Below, in pieces: positions 1 to 10,745 of a stretch of DNA of 64,000 nucleotides. The first letter of the stretch is position 1. Each line of letters begins with the position of its first letter. A program made the position numbers and the translations under genes. The notes beneath the pieces were generated by a model that was not told the DNA's origin, did no database searches, and saw nothing but the letters and a program-made list of their open reading frames with translations. The stretch comes from Hetaerina americana (Eukaryota > Arthropoda > Insecta > Odonata > Calopterygidae), in the NCBI GenBank assembly GCA_022747635.1, contig JAKTNV010000004.1, positions 82,992,552-83,056,551 of the forward strand, read 5' to 3'.

Positions 1-430
1 CTTTAAGGAAGCCGCAAAGGAGTCCACGAGCAGGCTGGGCTAGGGAGATTGATGCGGGGTAAAGACGGCTTGAATTCTGTTTGAGAAGGCTTCGATACTT
101 CCCAAGCCATTACTGGATCTCCATGTATCATGAAATATCGGAGGGGATGTTTTGTTGGAGTTTCTAAGAGATCTGGCTATCTTCCAGATGGGGCAATCGG
201 AGCGGGAGAGAGAATACTTTATTATTTCATTGAGTGTTTTTGAATTCTTGGGTAGCTCTTCTAACGAGTTCGTTGAAGGTGTTGCATTGGAATTTAACAG
301 AACAAGATATTTTTGGAAAAGTTTCCGAAGGCGATTGTTATCTTTAATGAAGGACTTAATGTAAGATGAGATACCATAAGATAAATGTGGAAGAGTTGGC
401 ATAATAGAATATTGTTAAGCTGAATTGATC
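1..430 (-). pseudogene. Jockey-type LINE ORF2 fragment, cut by window edge
   Basis: A minus-strand frame open over about 120 codons (402 down to 40) reads like the linker between endonuclease and reverse transcriptase of Jockey-type non-LTR retrotransposons. It has an isoleucine/lysine-rich start followed by KDNNRLRKLFQK, then a middle ending PIWKIARSLRNSNKTSPPI, and a closing FSNRIQAVFTPHQSP. In this family the same order appears as a KxRLRRxWQ block, a W-K-x-x-R-x-L block and an FAExLxxxFxPH block. No RT or endonuclease motif lies inside the window, and the element probably continues beyond base 1. Upstream (higher coordinates) the frame is broken. The family call rests on motif order only. 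Confidence 0.55.
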
Positions 431-2130
431 AGATCAGTGAGTCGATAGAAAAGGGGTTTTACAAGATTTCGGGAGGACATAATTATTCAAGTTATGGTTA
501 ATCAAGAAGGTGTGACAATTGGCACTGTGTTGGTTGGCAGTTATACTGGAAAATGGCAGATTACATCTGCAGGACTGAAGCAGGTACAGTTAAGTTTTAT
601 TACTAAATTCTCATAAATTTTATGAAAAAACACGGAAATATAAAATTCTGCAATCTCGCGATGCATGTTCCATTCTTTTGTGGTTAACACACAATACGCA
701 AATATCATATCAAGAATCAACGCCAAAATTTATTTGAATTTTTCTAATATTTTTCATCTTCAAATAATTTAAATTGCGAGTCAAGTAACCCCTGGTTTTT
801 GGAGGGTAGACTCGGCAGAACTCGACAAGAATACGTGTCTCTCCGCCCTGCCATCTGCCGGGCTTGTATATAAAAACGTCGATACCAATCAAACACCGGA
901 AGAGACGGAAGTTGAATTGGAGAAGCAAGGAAATTGACCAATCATGCGAGTGATGAATGAATAATGATTGAGTCGGTGACGTGGATAATCCTTTGCGATG
1001 CAGTCACATAACTTTCCGTAAAAGGAGGATTAATTTACCGTTTAAAAACAAGCCAAAATCAGATTTTAGTCCTCTTTTATTCGCGTGATCACTGTGATCA
1101 CTGGGTAAACGATGGAGGGAAATTACTAGTATTCGAAAGGGAAATTGGATCTTCAGAATGCGAAATCATTCAGAAAATCACATTATCATTGGCTTGTCGA
1201 ACGAAAAAGTCGATGCGTCATGCGTCGTGTGCTGATTGATTCGACCACAAGTGGTACGAAATATTCATTAACAAGCATGAGTTTCAAGATAAAAAATTTT
1301 TAAAATGTTTTTTTGTTATATTACAATATTTTAAATTGGAATATCCTTGTGGAAAAATATCAAAATGTAATGTTTTACCACAGAAATCTAACAGAGCCAA
1401 GGATAGTATAGTGAGTGCGACTATCTGAAGTGTATTTTTATATGGCTGTGAAACGTTGACAATTCTTAAGAAAGGAAAAAAAGACACCAAAGAAGTGGAA
1501 AAGGAATTTATTATCCAGTCAACAAAGCGTTGTGTGTAACATAAGTAATCGACGCATAACCAGCCTCAAACCGTCCCCTGCTACTTCAACGGAATCAGAA
1601 ACAACATACTCGTAGGAGAACTCCACTTTCTATTTCAATCCCACTCCCCAGCTCAAGGTGTACTCGCTCCCCGGTTCACTGTCACTGTAGGAATTCCTTC
1701 CCTCTTCCTACCCTCGAAGGTGTAGCTCCCCTCTCCATCAAGGCATCCCTTACTCACATGCTAGCATAGTCTTCCAATGAGAATATAGAAGCAGTTAGCT
1801 TGGTGATTTCAACGCTCACAAACCTCTTTGGGGAAGAGGAACATCCTTAGTATTATTTTGACCCGTTTCAGTTGGATACTTTTATTCGACCGCATTGATC
1901 TAGTCATATCGCATATCGCCTGCTAGTATCGCTCATATTTTTGAGCTATCCGTACAGACGGCGCGGTAATGATCAGTTCCCTATGATTTTAACAGTACGC
2001 TGGTACTTGACCTTCGTTTGGGCCATCCGGATAATTGGGTATTACGGAATGCCAATTGGCAAAGTTTTGAAAGGAACTTCAACTTTCACCACGGTGAAGA
2101 TCTCGGAGGTTCGTGTAACCTCTTTGTAGC
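431..2130. other. No recognisable gene or repeat
   Basis: AT-rich sequence with only short ORFs that show no family motif. I see no tRNA-like box pair, terminal inverted repeat or long microsatellite here. Confidence 0.5.
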
Positions 2131-2139
2131 GTATCCAAA

Positions 2140-2500
2140 ATATAACTAGGCTGGGAATCACTCACGGAGCGAAGGTTGAATGACATTAAATCTCTAATTG
2201 GAAGGACGTCTCTTTAGCAGTATTGTTGAAAATGCATTACTACCCCCATCGTACTATGGTATGAGAGATCATGCTGATAAAATTAGAGAGATCAAGTTTA
2301 AAACAGATAGATTTATGGTGCCATTTTTTCAAGGAACGATAAGGAATCAGAATAACATTATCGGACCGCAGTAGGGTCATATTCGTGTCAAAATTAGTCT
2401 GGTGTTTATTCACCCTCTGTCACACACCCTGGCGGTGACTTGTAGTGTACTGAAATATCTAATGTCTTATCTCTGAGCGAGGCCGTAATAAACGCAGTCA
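2140..2500 (+). mobile_element. CR1/Jockey-like LINE 3' fragment (copy 1)
   Basis: This stretch aligns by eye with 50945-51185 in the same orientation. Shared landmarks include CTNGGAATCACTNACGGAG, AATTGGRAGGAYGTCTCTT, TATGAGAGA and AAAATTAGAGAGATYAAG, followed by GGACCGC. The better copy encodes the C-terminal tail of a non-LTR reverse transcriptase; this one is frame-broken. The run after about 2385, including a CACACACCCTGGCGGTGACTT motif, resembles a LINE 3' UTR. It is a dead 5'-truncated copy. Confidence 0.6.
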
Positions 2501-3440
2501 ATGGTAACATCCCAGCAGCATCCGGAAATGCCCGAACATCCCTGTTCCATTATGGATCAAGGAATGTTCAGTTGTCATTTAGAAACTAAAACTAACGCAA
2601 CCCATTTTTGACTCTAACTCAACTTGTTTTAATTTTGCAATTTCCGAAAGCTGCGGGCTAAGGCACGCCAAACCGTGATAAATACCAAGCGGGCGTCGTG
2701 GTTGAAGTCTACTCAAGACCAAAGAACGCAACGATCGATCAATGCGTAGATGTCCTTCATTGTCAGATAATTCTAATGAAGTCTACTAATCAGATTCGAC
2801 GAACTGGATAAATCGTGTGAAACGTGCACATAAACAACTAGTCAAATAAATTACATCAATTGAATATTTGAAAGTTCATTGAGGTCACACAGAAAATATC
2901 AAATGCGCTTGAGTATACGTGCAAATATATTTCGGAACTTACTAGACCAATAAAACTGGCATAAAACTGTCAAGCGATTCGATTACTGAATTATATGTCG
3001 TTTAGTGCCCCTCCCCCCCCTTATGGAAGCGCTCATTCGTCCGTATCCCTGTCACCCCTGCCGGGGTAGGCAATCGATATTAGTCGATGGTCGTCATCTG
3101 GCGTCGAAATTGGGAACTAAAATTGAGGAATACCACAAGAGCACACAACTACATCTGCAACATTCTTAAATTTCTCGATTCTACGCATGAAATAATTGCG
3201 CATTTTGCCGAAATTCGCTTAGTCTGTTGTTCAGTGCTCTCTGGCGTAATTATTCATCACAGTGGGATCACTTAGGAGGCCGCGGCACAATTTCAAATTT
3301 ATATTCGCAATCAGTCAAGGAGATGACGTGATTAATTTTGGAACAGATAAACAGGCAACTAGAGAAATAAAGAGCAGGCTTTTGGTGCCCAAAAAGAGAG
3401 TGGAACATTGCTGACAGTTATAAATGTGTGTCGGGAATTG
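2501..3440. other. No recognisable gene
   Basis: Unassigned AT-rich sequence. It contains a run of ten C at about 3011-3020 within a CCCCTCCCC context. Short ORFs here show no motifs. Confidence 0.45.
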
Positions 3441-3442
3441 AT

Positions 3443-3530
3443 TATGGTTTCTCCTAACAATTCCTTCTCCTCTCCCACTATACCCAACACTTCATCATTT
3501 GTCTTTCTTCCTGTCCACTTCACCTATGAT
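3443..3530 (-). mobile_element. LINE-R 3' ORF fragment (short)
   Basis: About 90 bases match the minus-strand LINE at 47030-47110. Shared words include TCCTCTCCCACTATACC, ACTTCATCATTTGT and TGTCCACTTCACC, differing from the reference by scattered substitutions. It corresponds to the end of ORF2 and is too short to be more than a relic. Confidence 0.6.
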
Positions 3531-4150
3531 GAATAGCAATCCATTGGGGTGATTAAATATAAGATTCTAAGAATTAAATGAGAATATTTTTACACACAAT
3601 GAGGCTCTTAAAATCCAATCTTGTCTGTCGCTTATGTCGAATGTCGGTAAGCATGTACTACGGATTCCGAAGCAATCCCGAGAGCTATGTCGACTGTTCG
3701 AATACTTTAGTGACTTCCTTAGACTATCGCTGCAGCAGTGTCGACTATTTTCTCAATTGCCTTGTTAGGTGAGATAAATTGTGAACCCGAAATTTAAATA
3801 TAAAAAACCCGAAATTTACGAAACCCGTAAATTTAAACCCGAATATTTCGTCAAATGAAAATGTAATCGAGTAAGTTTCCATTATCTTGTAGGAAAATTT
3901 TTGTTCGTTTACCATGCTCATTTAATTATTTCGAGTTGTCTATTAAGACGGTTTCTCTGCGTGATTTATAGTATAATAAATTATTTTTATATTTACTGCC
4001 TATATGAAAAAAACACTAGCTCGCGAAATAATGATTTTAAATTTTTCACCTTTTTCCAAATTTCTTTCAACACCATCTTACCCAGAGGCCCCTCAAATCA
4101 GTTATTAATGAATCCTCTGTCTTTCAATGTATATTATACGAGTGTTACTA
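3531..4150. other. No gene; short AACCCGAAATTTA repeats
   Basis: Between about 3783 and 3850 the word AACCCGAAATTTA (with variants AACCCGTAAATTTA and AACCCGAATATTT) recurs four times, forming a small imperfect tandem repeat. The rest is unassigned AT-rich DNA. Confidence 0.5.
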
Positions 4151-4154
4151 TTGG

Positions 4155-5000
4155 TTAGTTTACTTATTGCGGTAAGTTTGGGATGGACAAAGACTGAACA
4201 AGATGACATTTCTTTACCTCACCTAACAAGACACCCCGCGACTGCAAATAAACTACTCATCAATTCTGCAGACCCTCCCCCTCCATTCCGTTCAACATGC
4301 TTATCATTTTCCTCCCTATCTTCCTGTCCGTGCCTCTCCTCTCGCACGTTCTTCAGCATTCAACCTCCAACCAAAATGCTCCGCATCCATATTTCGTTCA
4401 ATCTTTGCATGTATCTAAGCAACCATAATGCCTAATACATTGTTTTCTGGTCGTTTTATTTTCCTTCAATTTTACCTTTCCCATCCTTCTCCAAACCCAC
4501 GTCTTAATATCCTCCAATCTCCGCCTATCATCTTGCTTCAAAAACCAATTTTTCCCTCCATTTCAAATTTTAAACGAACCTTTTATTACCAATCTTATTT
4601 AACATTCCTTCCATTAAGTCCATGCCTTTTTTCACAACTTCTTTGCCAAGCGCAATTCTTCCTCTTACATCTCTACTACTTGGTCCAAAACACTTCCGAG
4701 GTATGATGATTCCTATTCATTCACTATGAGATAATGATTCACCTACACTAGTTTTTTTCTTCCAATTTTAACCTTTAACTAAACTTTCCTCATTCTTGGA
4801 AACCTCATAATCTTTGTTCCGATTTTATTATTCTCATCTCAAAGCTGCCACAGTGAATTTCTAGGGCGGTCAGCAATGATTCGAGCATTCGCTGAATAAA
4901 TCTTGAGCATCCGTAAACCTAACTGATTCAATGAACTCTCCACCAACTTTAATTCCAACTCCTGCTAATTTAATGCCTATTTTGTCTTTTCCTCCACACA
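4155..5000 (-). pseudogene. LINE-R 3' half, heavily decayed
   Basis: This stretch is collinear with the minus-strand LINE at 46780-47620. The 3' end begins near 4160 (GCGGTAAGTTTGGGATGGAC against GGTTAAGGTAGGTTTTTGGA in the reference). The block 4620-4705 matches 47240-47350 (TTTGCCAAGCGCAATTCTTC, then TTGGTCCAAAACACTTCCGA). The block 4790-4985 matches 47410-47620, including AACCTAACTGATT and the region of the FADD catalytic motif. Many substitutions and indels break every frame. Any ORFs seen on the plus strand here are antisense shadows of this relic. Confidence 0.7.
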
Positions 5001-5164
5001 TAAGATTTTTTTTTATTAAAAAGAATGGGTGATAATGAAAATCCCTGTCATATTCATATAGAATTTTTGTTACTTGAACAAATTTTATTTCATAGAATTG
5101 AGATACATTGTGAACAACCTCTGCTGTCCTATAACCAATATGTCTGTCATTAATATACTTTTTA

Positions 5165-5415
5165 GTTCAGGGGATATATTGCTGTCCGACATACCTGAGG
5201 ACCGGTGATCGATTCCAGGTGACGCTTCTGAACACCCTGACCTTTACCCAAGCTGTATGACTGTCTTAGTGTAAAATCTTTCCAGGAAATCACACGCACA
5301 GGGAAAGAAAGTGGTTCCCCTACGCTTGTGAGTGAGTTTTACGTTCCGCTAGACTTCAAGGTAGACTAGTAGTACACAAACCAATCAATTCCAACCTTAA
5401 GGTTGATAACTCTGG
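5165..5415 (+). mobile_element. tRNA-derived SINE, family A (copy 1)
   Basis: The head contains a Pol III B-box-like word (GTGATCGATTCCAGG near 5206-5220). The body has landmarks shared with the best copy at 57253: a CCAAGCTGTATGACT word, TTTCCAGGAAATCACA, ACAGGGAAAG and, near the end, CCAACCTTAAGGTTGAT. It is diverged and has no ORF. Confidence 0.6.
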
Positions 5416-6290
5416 CTTGGACACCCAAGTCCTGATGAATAGTTTAAAAGAGTTAGCGGAAAAATTCTTAGTAATCACTTCATAGAAAATTTATGTAAAA
5501 ATCTTAGCATTAATTATGGTTTCTCAACATAAATTTCACAAACTCCTCATCCAACACATTCCATATTTAAGATAAGCATATATTTTTTAATTAATAGCTT
5601 TATATTATAGGCATATCGAATGGGAAATATAAATGCCCCACCCCACTTCTATCGCTACCATAATAAATAGTCTGAAACCACGTTTACCGTTTTCAGTAAC
5701 TATTTACACCAAATTTCATGCATACCTCGAGCGTGCCAGAGCTTCCTCGAGGAATGTGTCGAGGATCAATATGGGAATGGGAAGTGTCGATAAATTTTGG
5801 CGTTAATTACGTCTGCATTTCGACCAAGTCTTAGCATCGCTTCAAGTTGCGCAGTAATCGTCAACTCTAATTGCTCCATTCAGCCATATCATGGTCGTCT
5901 TTTGGGTGAGGAGCTTTACTGAGCGCACGCTTACAGCTGAACCTATTCCGTGCGGTTTTCTGGAAATTTGGGGGCGCGATAACGGAAACTACGTAATTTG
6001 CGCGTCATCGTTATTGCTCTCAAAAAAGCTAGTTTCTTCCCTCGTGGAGCAATCAAAGGGGACCACTCTGCTCCGAAAATCTCACGGAAACGCTTGATTT
6101 TGCATTTTACCGCGACTTTTTATTACTGCTGATAACAGTTTCGCTATTCTCCGCGTTAATGGTTATAATTCCTTCTCATCATGATGATCGTTCCATTATA
6201 TTTTCATAAGGGTGATTATATATTCATATATTTGGCATTGCTCTAATATTGCATTTAGAATTTAATTCACGACTCTACATACACCACGTG
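5416..6290. other. No recognisable gene or repeat
   Basis: Unassigned sequence. ORFs are short and featureless. Confidence 0.45.
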
Positions 6291-6292
6291 TA

Positions 6293-6590
6293 AATCATCA
6301 TCATCAGTATTTCATTCCTAAGATTGGTGTATTGTGGCCCTCTCTTCTTATTTATTCTGTATAACTTCCCTCACCCCATGATAAGTCCTCTATTTTACGT
6401 CTCTCTTAATTTGTTCCTATGTACTTGTGTCTTAGTCTTTCATTGCACAATATTACCTCCAATTTCCCATCTTACATGTTTATGACTAATCCATTGTGCC
6501 TCGAGGTTTGACCAATCCATCTAGTTCTTCTTTGCCACAAAGTTCTCCATATGGTCCTTTCTTTTTCTGCTCTTCTAAATAATATTAAGT
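6293..6590 (-). mobile_element. Probable LINE 3' end with ATC-rich tail
   Basis: On the minus strand, broken frames read like the extreme C-terminus of an endonuclease-RT LINE: a TRWxGxxxR-like block, then a GKLEG-like block, ending in repeated GATGAT triplets (plus strand AATCATCATCATCAG at about 6295-6309). A GAT-repeat tail is common at the 3' end of some arthropod LINEs. No intact motif survives, so this is a moderate call only. It abuts the mariner that starts near 6593. Confidence 0.4.
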
Positions 6591-6592
6591 TG

Positions 6593-7565
6593 TTCCCAAA
6601 AGTACCAGACCCCACAAAGAAAACACAAAAATTTGGAAAAAAATGTTTTTATTTTTCAACACAATCTCCTTTCAGCTCTGTATACTTTTCCCAGCGATGT
6701 TCAATAAGTTCGATACCCTTTTTATAATGAGGGGTGCATGGGGTGTGTATAAAATGGGGTGCATGAGGCAGCAATTCAAACTTTAATTCATGAATTTTGG
6801 CCATTGCAATAACGTATTTGTGAACTGGTGCATTGTATTGATTACACATCACTTTCAGCCAAATGCGGCCGCTTTAACTTGATTTCTTCGCTCAGCCGTT
6901 GCAATAAGTTCGCATAATACTCGCCGCTGATGGTTTTTCCTTTTTCAAGATAGTCAATGAAAATTATCCCACGCGCATCCCAAAAAACCGACGCCATGAC
7001 CTTGCCTACGGATGAAACGGTCTTCGCCTTCTTTGGAGCCGGTTCTCCCTTTTGAATCCCTTGTGTTGACTGTTCTTTTTTGTTTCGGGTGTGAAGTAAT
7101 GAACCCATGTTTCATCCGTTGTTATGAAACGGCGCAAAAATTCTGCTTTGCTGCTAAACAGTCAATTGAAACATCTTCACGGTACTGGCTATGCTCGAGT
7201 GTGACCCATCTTGCACACAGCTTTCTCATGTCCAAATTTTCAGTTAATACGCGATTTACCGCACTTTTTGAAATGCGTACTATGTGTGCTAGCTCGAGCA
7301 AATTCAGTCGACGATCATCCAGTATCACTTTGTGAATTTTCTTCACCGTTTCTTGAGTCGTCACCTCATTTGGTCGACCAGTGCGATGTTCGTCTTGACA
7401 GCTCGTACGGCCTCGTTTATAATCTGCTACCCGATATTTTACTATTGTAAACGAAGGAGCAGACTGATCCAGAGTAGAATCCTATTCAGCTTTTATATTG
7501 GTTGGGCTGAGGCCTTTCAAATAAAAAACAGTGAACTTCACGATTTTAAACGTTTGCTGTAACTA
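6593..7565 (-). pseudogene. Mariner transposase, frame-broken and missing third catalytic Asp
   Basis: Minus-strand fragments line up in mariner order. From N to C these are a helix-turn-helix region with YLKGLSPTNIKAE and GRTSCQDEHRTGRPNEV, then VILDDRRLNLLELAHIV and ENLDMRKLCARWVTLE. Next come PAPKKAKTVSSVGKVMASVF and ARGIIFIDYLEKGKTI. The C-terminus has IHELKFELLPHAPH followed directly by a KKGIELIEHRWEKY tail. The usual stretch after PHAP (Y-S-P-D-L-A-P, holding the third Asp of the D,D34D triad) is gone, apparently by an internal deletion near 6730. The block with the first Asp (VTTDETW) is also missing. Several frameshifts and stops are present. The outer end near 6593 (TTGTTCCCAAAAGTACCAGA) may be an inverted terminal repeat, but I did not find its partner. 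The element is dead. Confidence 0.85.
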
Positions 7566-7689
7566 AGCTCTCATGCACAAGATAAAAATACTTCAAGCAC
7601 GAATACTTTTCCTCGTATTCAAGGAAATAGCGTGAAATTTCGCAGGAACAACTTTATTGGAGACACTTGCTAGAAATTCACACATTTCC

Positions 7690-7800
7690 AGAGGGCATCT
7701 CAATGGTTTTACTGATTGAAGCATTCAACCGAAATCCTGGTTCGATCTAGATTTCGATCTTGGCGACTTATTTTGCACTTTGAAATTCTCGCCTTCCATT
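7690..7800 (+). mobile_element. tRNA-derived SINE, family B (fragment)
   Basis: A B-box-like CTGGTTCGATCTAG near 7738 is followed by CTTGGCGACTTATTTTGCAC and TTTGAAATTCTCGC. This order parallels 9772-9840, where GGTTCGAGTCC is followed by CAAGGTGAACGATATTTGCA and TTTAAACTTCTAGC. Confidence 0.5.
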
Positions 7801-8870
7801 CTTTTAAAGCGGGATTAAAGGTCCTTCCCCTTTCACGCCTTCAAAGAGACTGAAAAAAAATCTAATCCAACGTGCATATAAATGCTAAAAATAAGGCTTC
7901 AGTTGGAGTGTGAGAAGATACTGGCACCATTCGAGCAAAAATCAATAACGCTGTCAAAATATAAATTCTCTCTAAATTCATTCTTTATTGGATTCGTCTA
8001 AGAAACTCAGTGGGAGTTACTTTTATTTTCGTATTTTTTTAATCGAATTATTCATATCAGTTTATGTTAGGTTATTGTGATGACACAAAACTAAGGAAAT
8101 ATTCAGCTCGTAACTAACCAGAAGAGCTAAGTAAAACAAAAAAGTTAGTATCTTTAAGAAAAGGAAATGCTGAATCTTGATTTTGTCGGGATGACCTCAT
8201 TTTTTCATTGGAATATTCGTCACCACGGGGATATTCCATGGTGATGGATTAAAATGCTGTAGTTGCAGATTTTGTCAGGCGGATCGTCAATTTTTTTCTT
8301 ACAGTGCACTCGGTCCTTTGCTTTAAGATTTATGGTATTCTTGTATACCCTGTAGATACGCTGTTTACCCCGGTGGGGTAAAAGAAAGAGACACCATCAC
8401 AAATAGATTCAGATACTCGTTCATCCCTGGCACTATAGGCAGTTATTTAGAAGCCGAACCAAAGAGCCTGATTGTATTTACTTAAAGACAAAATTTTTGA
8501 TGATTTAGCCAAACGCAACAACTGTTAAATTATGCTCATAGATATTTGTATAAGGGTACCTATGTCTTTGTTTATGAAGTAATACGTTTCCAACTGAATG
8601 CATGAATTAATATTTCTGCATATATCGTTGGTGCTCGAACACCCCCCATTCCACCCCATTAAGGCGGCTGGAGGGATACTGCGTAGATATAGGCTTTCGA
8701 AATTTAAAAAAACTTTAACGAACAGAAATAGCTTTTTCCCCCATGGATGCTCAATATTTAATATGTGCAACAGCTATTCCACCGTGAGCTGCGACACTTT
8801 CTGTATAGTGGCTGCAACTCCACCTCTAAAATACAGGATTTGAGAAAGAATTGCTCTAAACAAATGGAGG
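7801..8870. other. No recognisable gene or repeat
   Basis: Unassigned AT-rich DNA. Some of 8780-8870 may be further decayed LINE body belonging to the element that starts at about 8880, but I cannot read motifs there. Confidence 0.4.
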
Positions 8871-8879
8871 AAAAAATTA

Positions 8880-9640
8880 AATATAGAGTATTTCAACTTC
8901 TCGTTAGATGCAGAAAATGCAGTACAAAGATCAAGATTAAAAAGACTACTCAGACAGGAAACACATAGAGAATGGAACGACGAATGGAACAGAACAGAAA
9001 AGGGAAGGAAAACGCACCGTATATTTCCGGACATGGACGACCGAATAAAATTAAATATTAAACACTCCTCAGCAAGCACACAAGTGTTAACCGGACATGG
9101 GAACTTCAACTCCTACTTACACTTCATAGGGAAATATTTTACCCCTCTGTGTAACTGTGGAAAAGAAGACACAGCAGAACATGGAGTGGAGAATTGTGTA
9201 TTCTGTGAGACAGAGCGACAACTCTTACCGAACAGTATGGAAGAGAAGCAAACAAGCATTAGAGAAATGATTACATTCTGCCTAAAGAACAACAAAAAGC
9301 TGCTTGAAAAATTTGCACTAAGGAAACCGGCAAATACTGAACCACAAGTGAACTAACTGAAAAATATTTTGTGTAAAATGTAGCAATGTATTCCCCTATT
9401 TGTCCATTGAGTGATTGTTTTTTAGTTCTTGAATTTTTTATCATTAGATTAACTCCTAACATATATGAGCACCTGTGGGTGTTAAAATTTAAGAATTTCT
9501 CATGTTATTCCTTATGTCTGGTTATTGTTTGTAAAAAGGGGAACTAAGATTCAAAGGAATCCCCAACTAACTGAATGAAAATGAAAGTGGACCGAGGAAA
9601 CTATTGGTCAAATGGGTCCAAAAATTAAAAAATAAAATAA
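8880..9640 (+). pseudogene. R1/I-like LINE: ORF2 C-terminus and 3' UTR
   Basis: One open frame from about 8880 to 9356 carries the end of a non-LTR retrotransposon ORF2. It reads AENAVQRSRLKRLLRQ, HREWNDEWNRTEKGRKTHRI and TQVLTGHGNFNSYLHFIGK, and then a CCHC-like motif with C-N-C, H seven residues later and C five after that (CNCGKEDTAEHGVENC). This arrangement is typical after the RNase H region in R1/I/Jockey-type elements. The stop at 9354-9356 is followed by a 3' UTR that recurs at 58314-58643. The copy ends in an A-rich tail (AAAATTAAAAAATAAAATAA, about 9624-9643). It is 5'-truncated near 8880, where in-frame stops begin. No polymerase domain remains. Confidence 0.75.
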
Positions 9641-9714
9641 AATTAATTAACTATTTTAATTTATTCTTCTCCTAGTTCTCACAGATTCCACGGTATTTTC
9701 GAAGAATTATTCAC

Positions 9715-9910
9715 AGTTTAAGAGGACACATTGATGGCTTCATTAGTTTTATCACTCGACCGGACATCGAAGGTTCGAGTCCCGTTCAAGGTGAACGATA
9801 TTTGCACTTTAAACTTCTAGCACTTTGATTACATGATACTCCACAGACAGACTTAGGCTTGGATGCTCTCTCGTCTGAAATAGGAACATGGGACTACGGG
9901 TATCGTTATT
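9715..9910 (+). mobile_element. tRNA-derived SINE, family B
   Basis: A perfect Pol III B box, GGTTCGAGTCC, lies at 9772-9782. It is followed by CGTTCAAGGTGAACGATATT and a shared body (GCACTTTAAACTTCTAGC). An A-box-like word, TGATGGCTTCATTAG, lies about 40 bases upstream. Related fragments are at 7738, 19770, 21130 and 24418. Confidence 0.6.
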
Positions 9911-9999
9911 CAGTTTCAATACTTTATCTAAACATCGACCTGCGATGAAATGTATGAATATTTATAAATACCAAACTAGTGGTGTGCCCGCCGCCGTTG

Positions 10000-10745
10000 T
10001 ATATTTTTTAACGGAATAGCATCGCCGTTAAAGGCCAAGATTCCCACTCGTGACCGATTTCTGTCGAGCAGGCTGACCGACCATCAGTTGACAAATGGGT
10101 GCCTGCTGTGGTGAACCCATCATTCTGCTCTGATTCGCCCATTTCTCTAATACGACGAGAAAGTCGTGCGCGATGCGCGGAAGGTCTTTGGATTGTTTTC
10201 TACCCTTCCACCCTCGCTCGCAGTAACTCGCAGCGCTTAAACTCCCTGGTCCCTCCCCCCTCTCCCTCCTCGCCTCGAGGGGAAAGGAGTGATCATAAAA
10301 CTCGGCTATTAAAACGCGGACTATGTCTTTCATTTGGGGACCTTGTGCGCTTCCGAATGAAGAGGCCGGGAGTAAGACCAAGAGGAGAGTGAACAAACCC
10401 ACTCCGTTGCGCGCGCGGGCGCGTTTGTGTTTGTGTGTGTTTTTTTTACGATCCGCTGCGGGGGGCAGAATGTATTATTCTCCGTCGTTCTCAAAGTCGG
10501 GCGAGTGCACATGCGTTGCCCGGAGCAACCGTGACCCGGATACCGTTGCCGTAGGGGGCGGGTGGAGGGGGTTAGGCGAGTGCGCCAAGGGTGCTCGACA
10601 ACGCCATGCTGCCGCATGGGAGAAGCCAGCCCCGAACGGGGGAGAGGAAGGGTGAGAAGGGGGGAAGTGGAAGCCACCCTGAGGCTAATGAAGGCTTGGA
10701 TGGGATTTCTGTCCTCCCTGCCGCGTAATTGCGCTTCCCGATGTT
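10000..10745. promoter_or_regulatory. CpG-rich island, candidate promoter or first exon
   Basis: This is the most obvious base-composition break in the first 50 kb: GC- and CpG-rich, with a pure CG run at 10408-10421 (GCGCGCGCGGGCGCG). AT-rich DNA lies on both sides. TATA-like words occur inside (CATAAAACTCGGCTATTAAA near 10294). ORFs of 90-125 codons exist in several frames on both strands, as expected when stop codons are rare. Their reading starts at GTG rather than ATG in the best case, and no domain is recognisable. I infer a possible regulatory island. No gene can be assigned to it. Confidence 0.3.

Noticed and set aside
4127..4706. Plus-strand ORFs of 92-102 codons rich in Pro, Ser and Phe
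   Set aside because: They are antisense to the decayed LINE-R relic.
10028..10402. Minus-strand 124-codon frame starting GLFTLLLVLLPASSFGSAQG, which looks like a signal peptide
   Set aside because: The first codon is GTG, not ATG. The region is GC-rich with open frames on both strands, and the rest has no domain.
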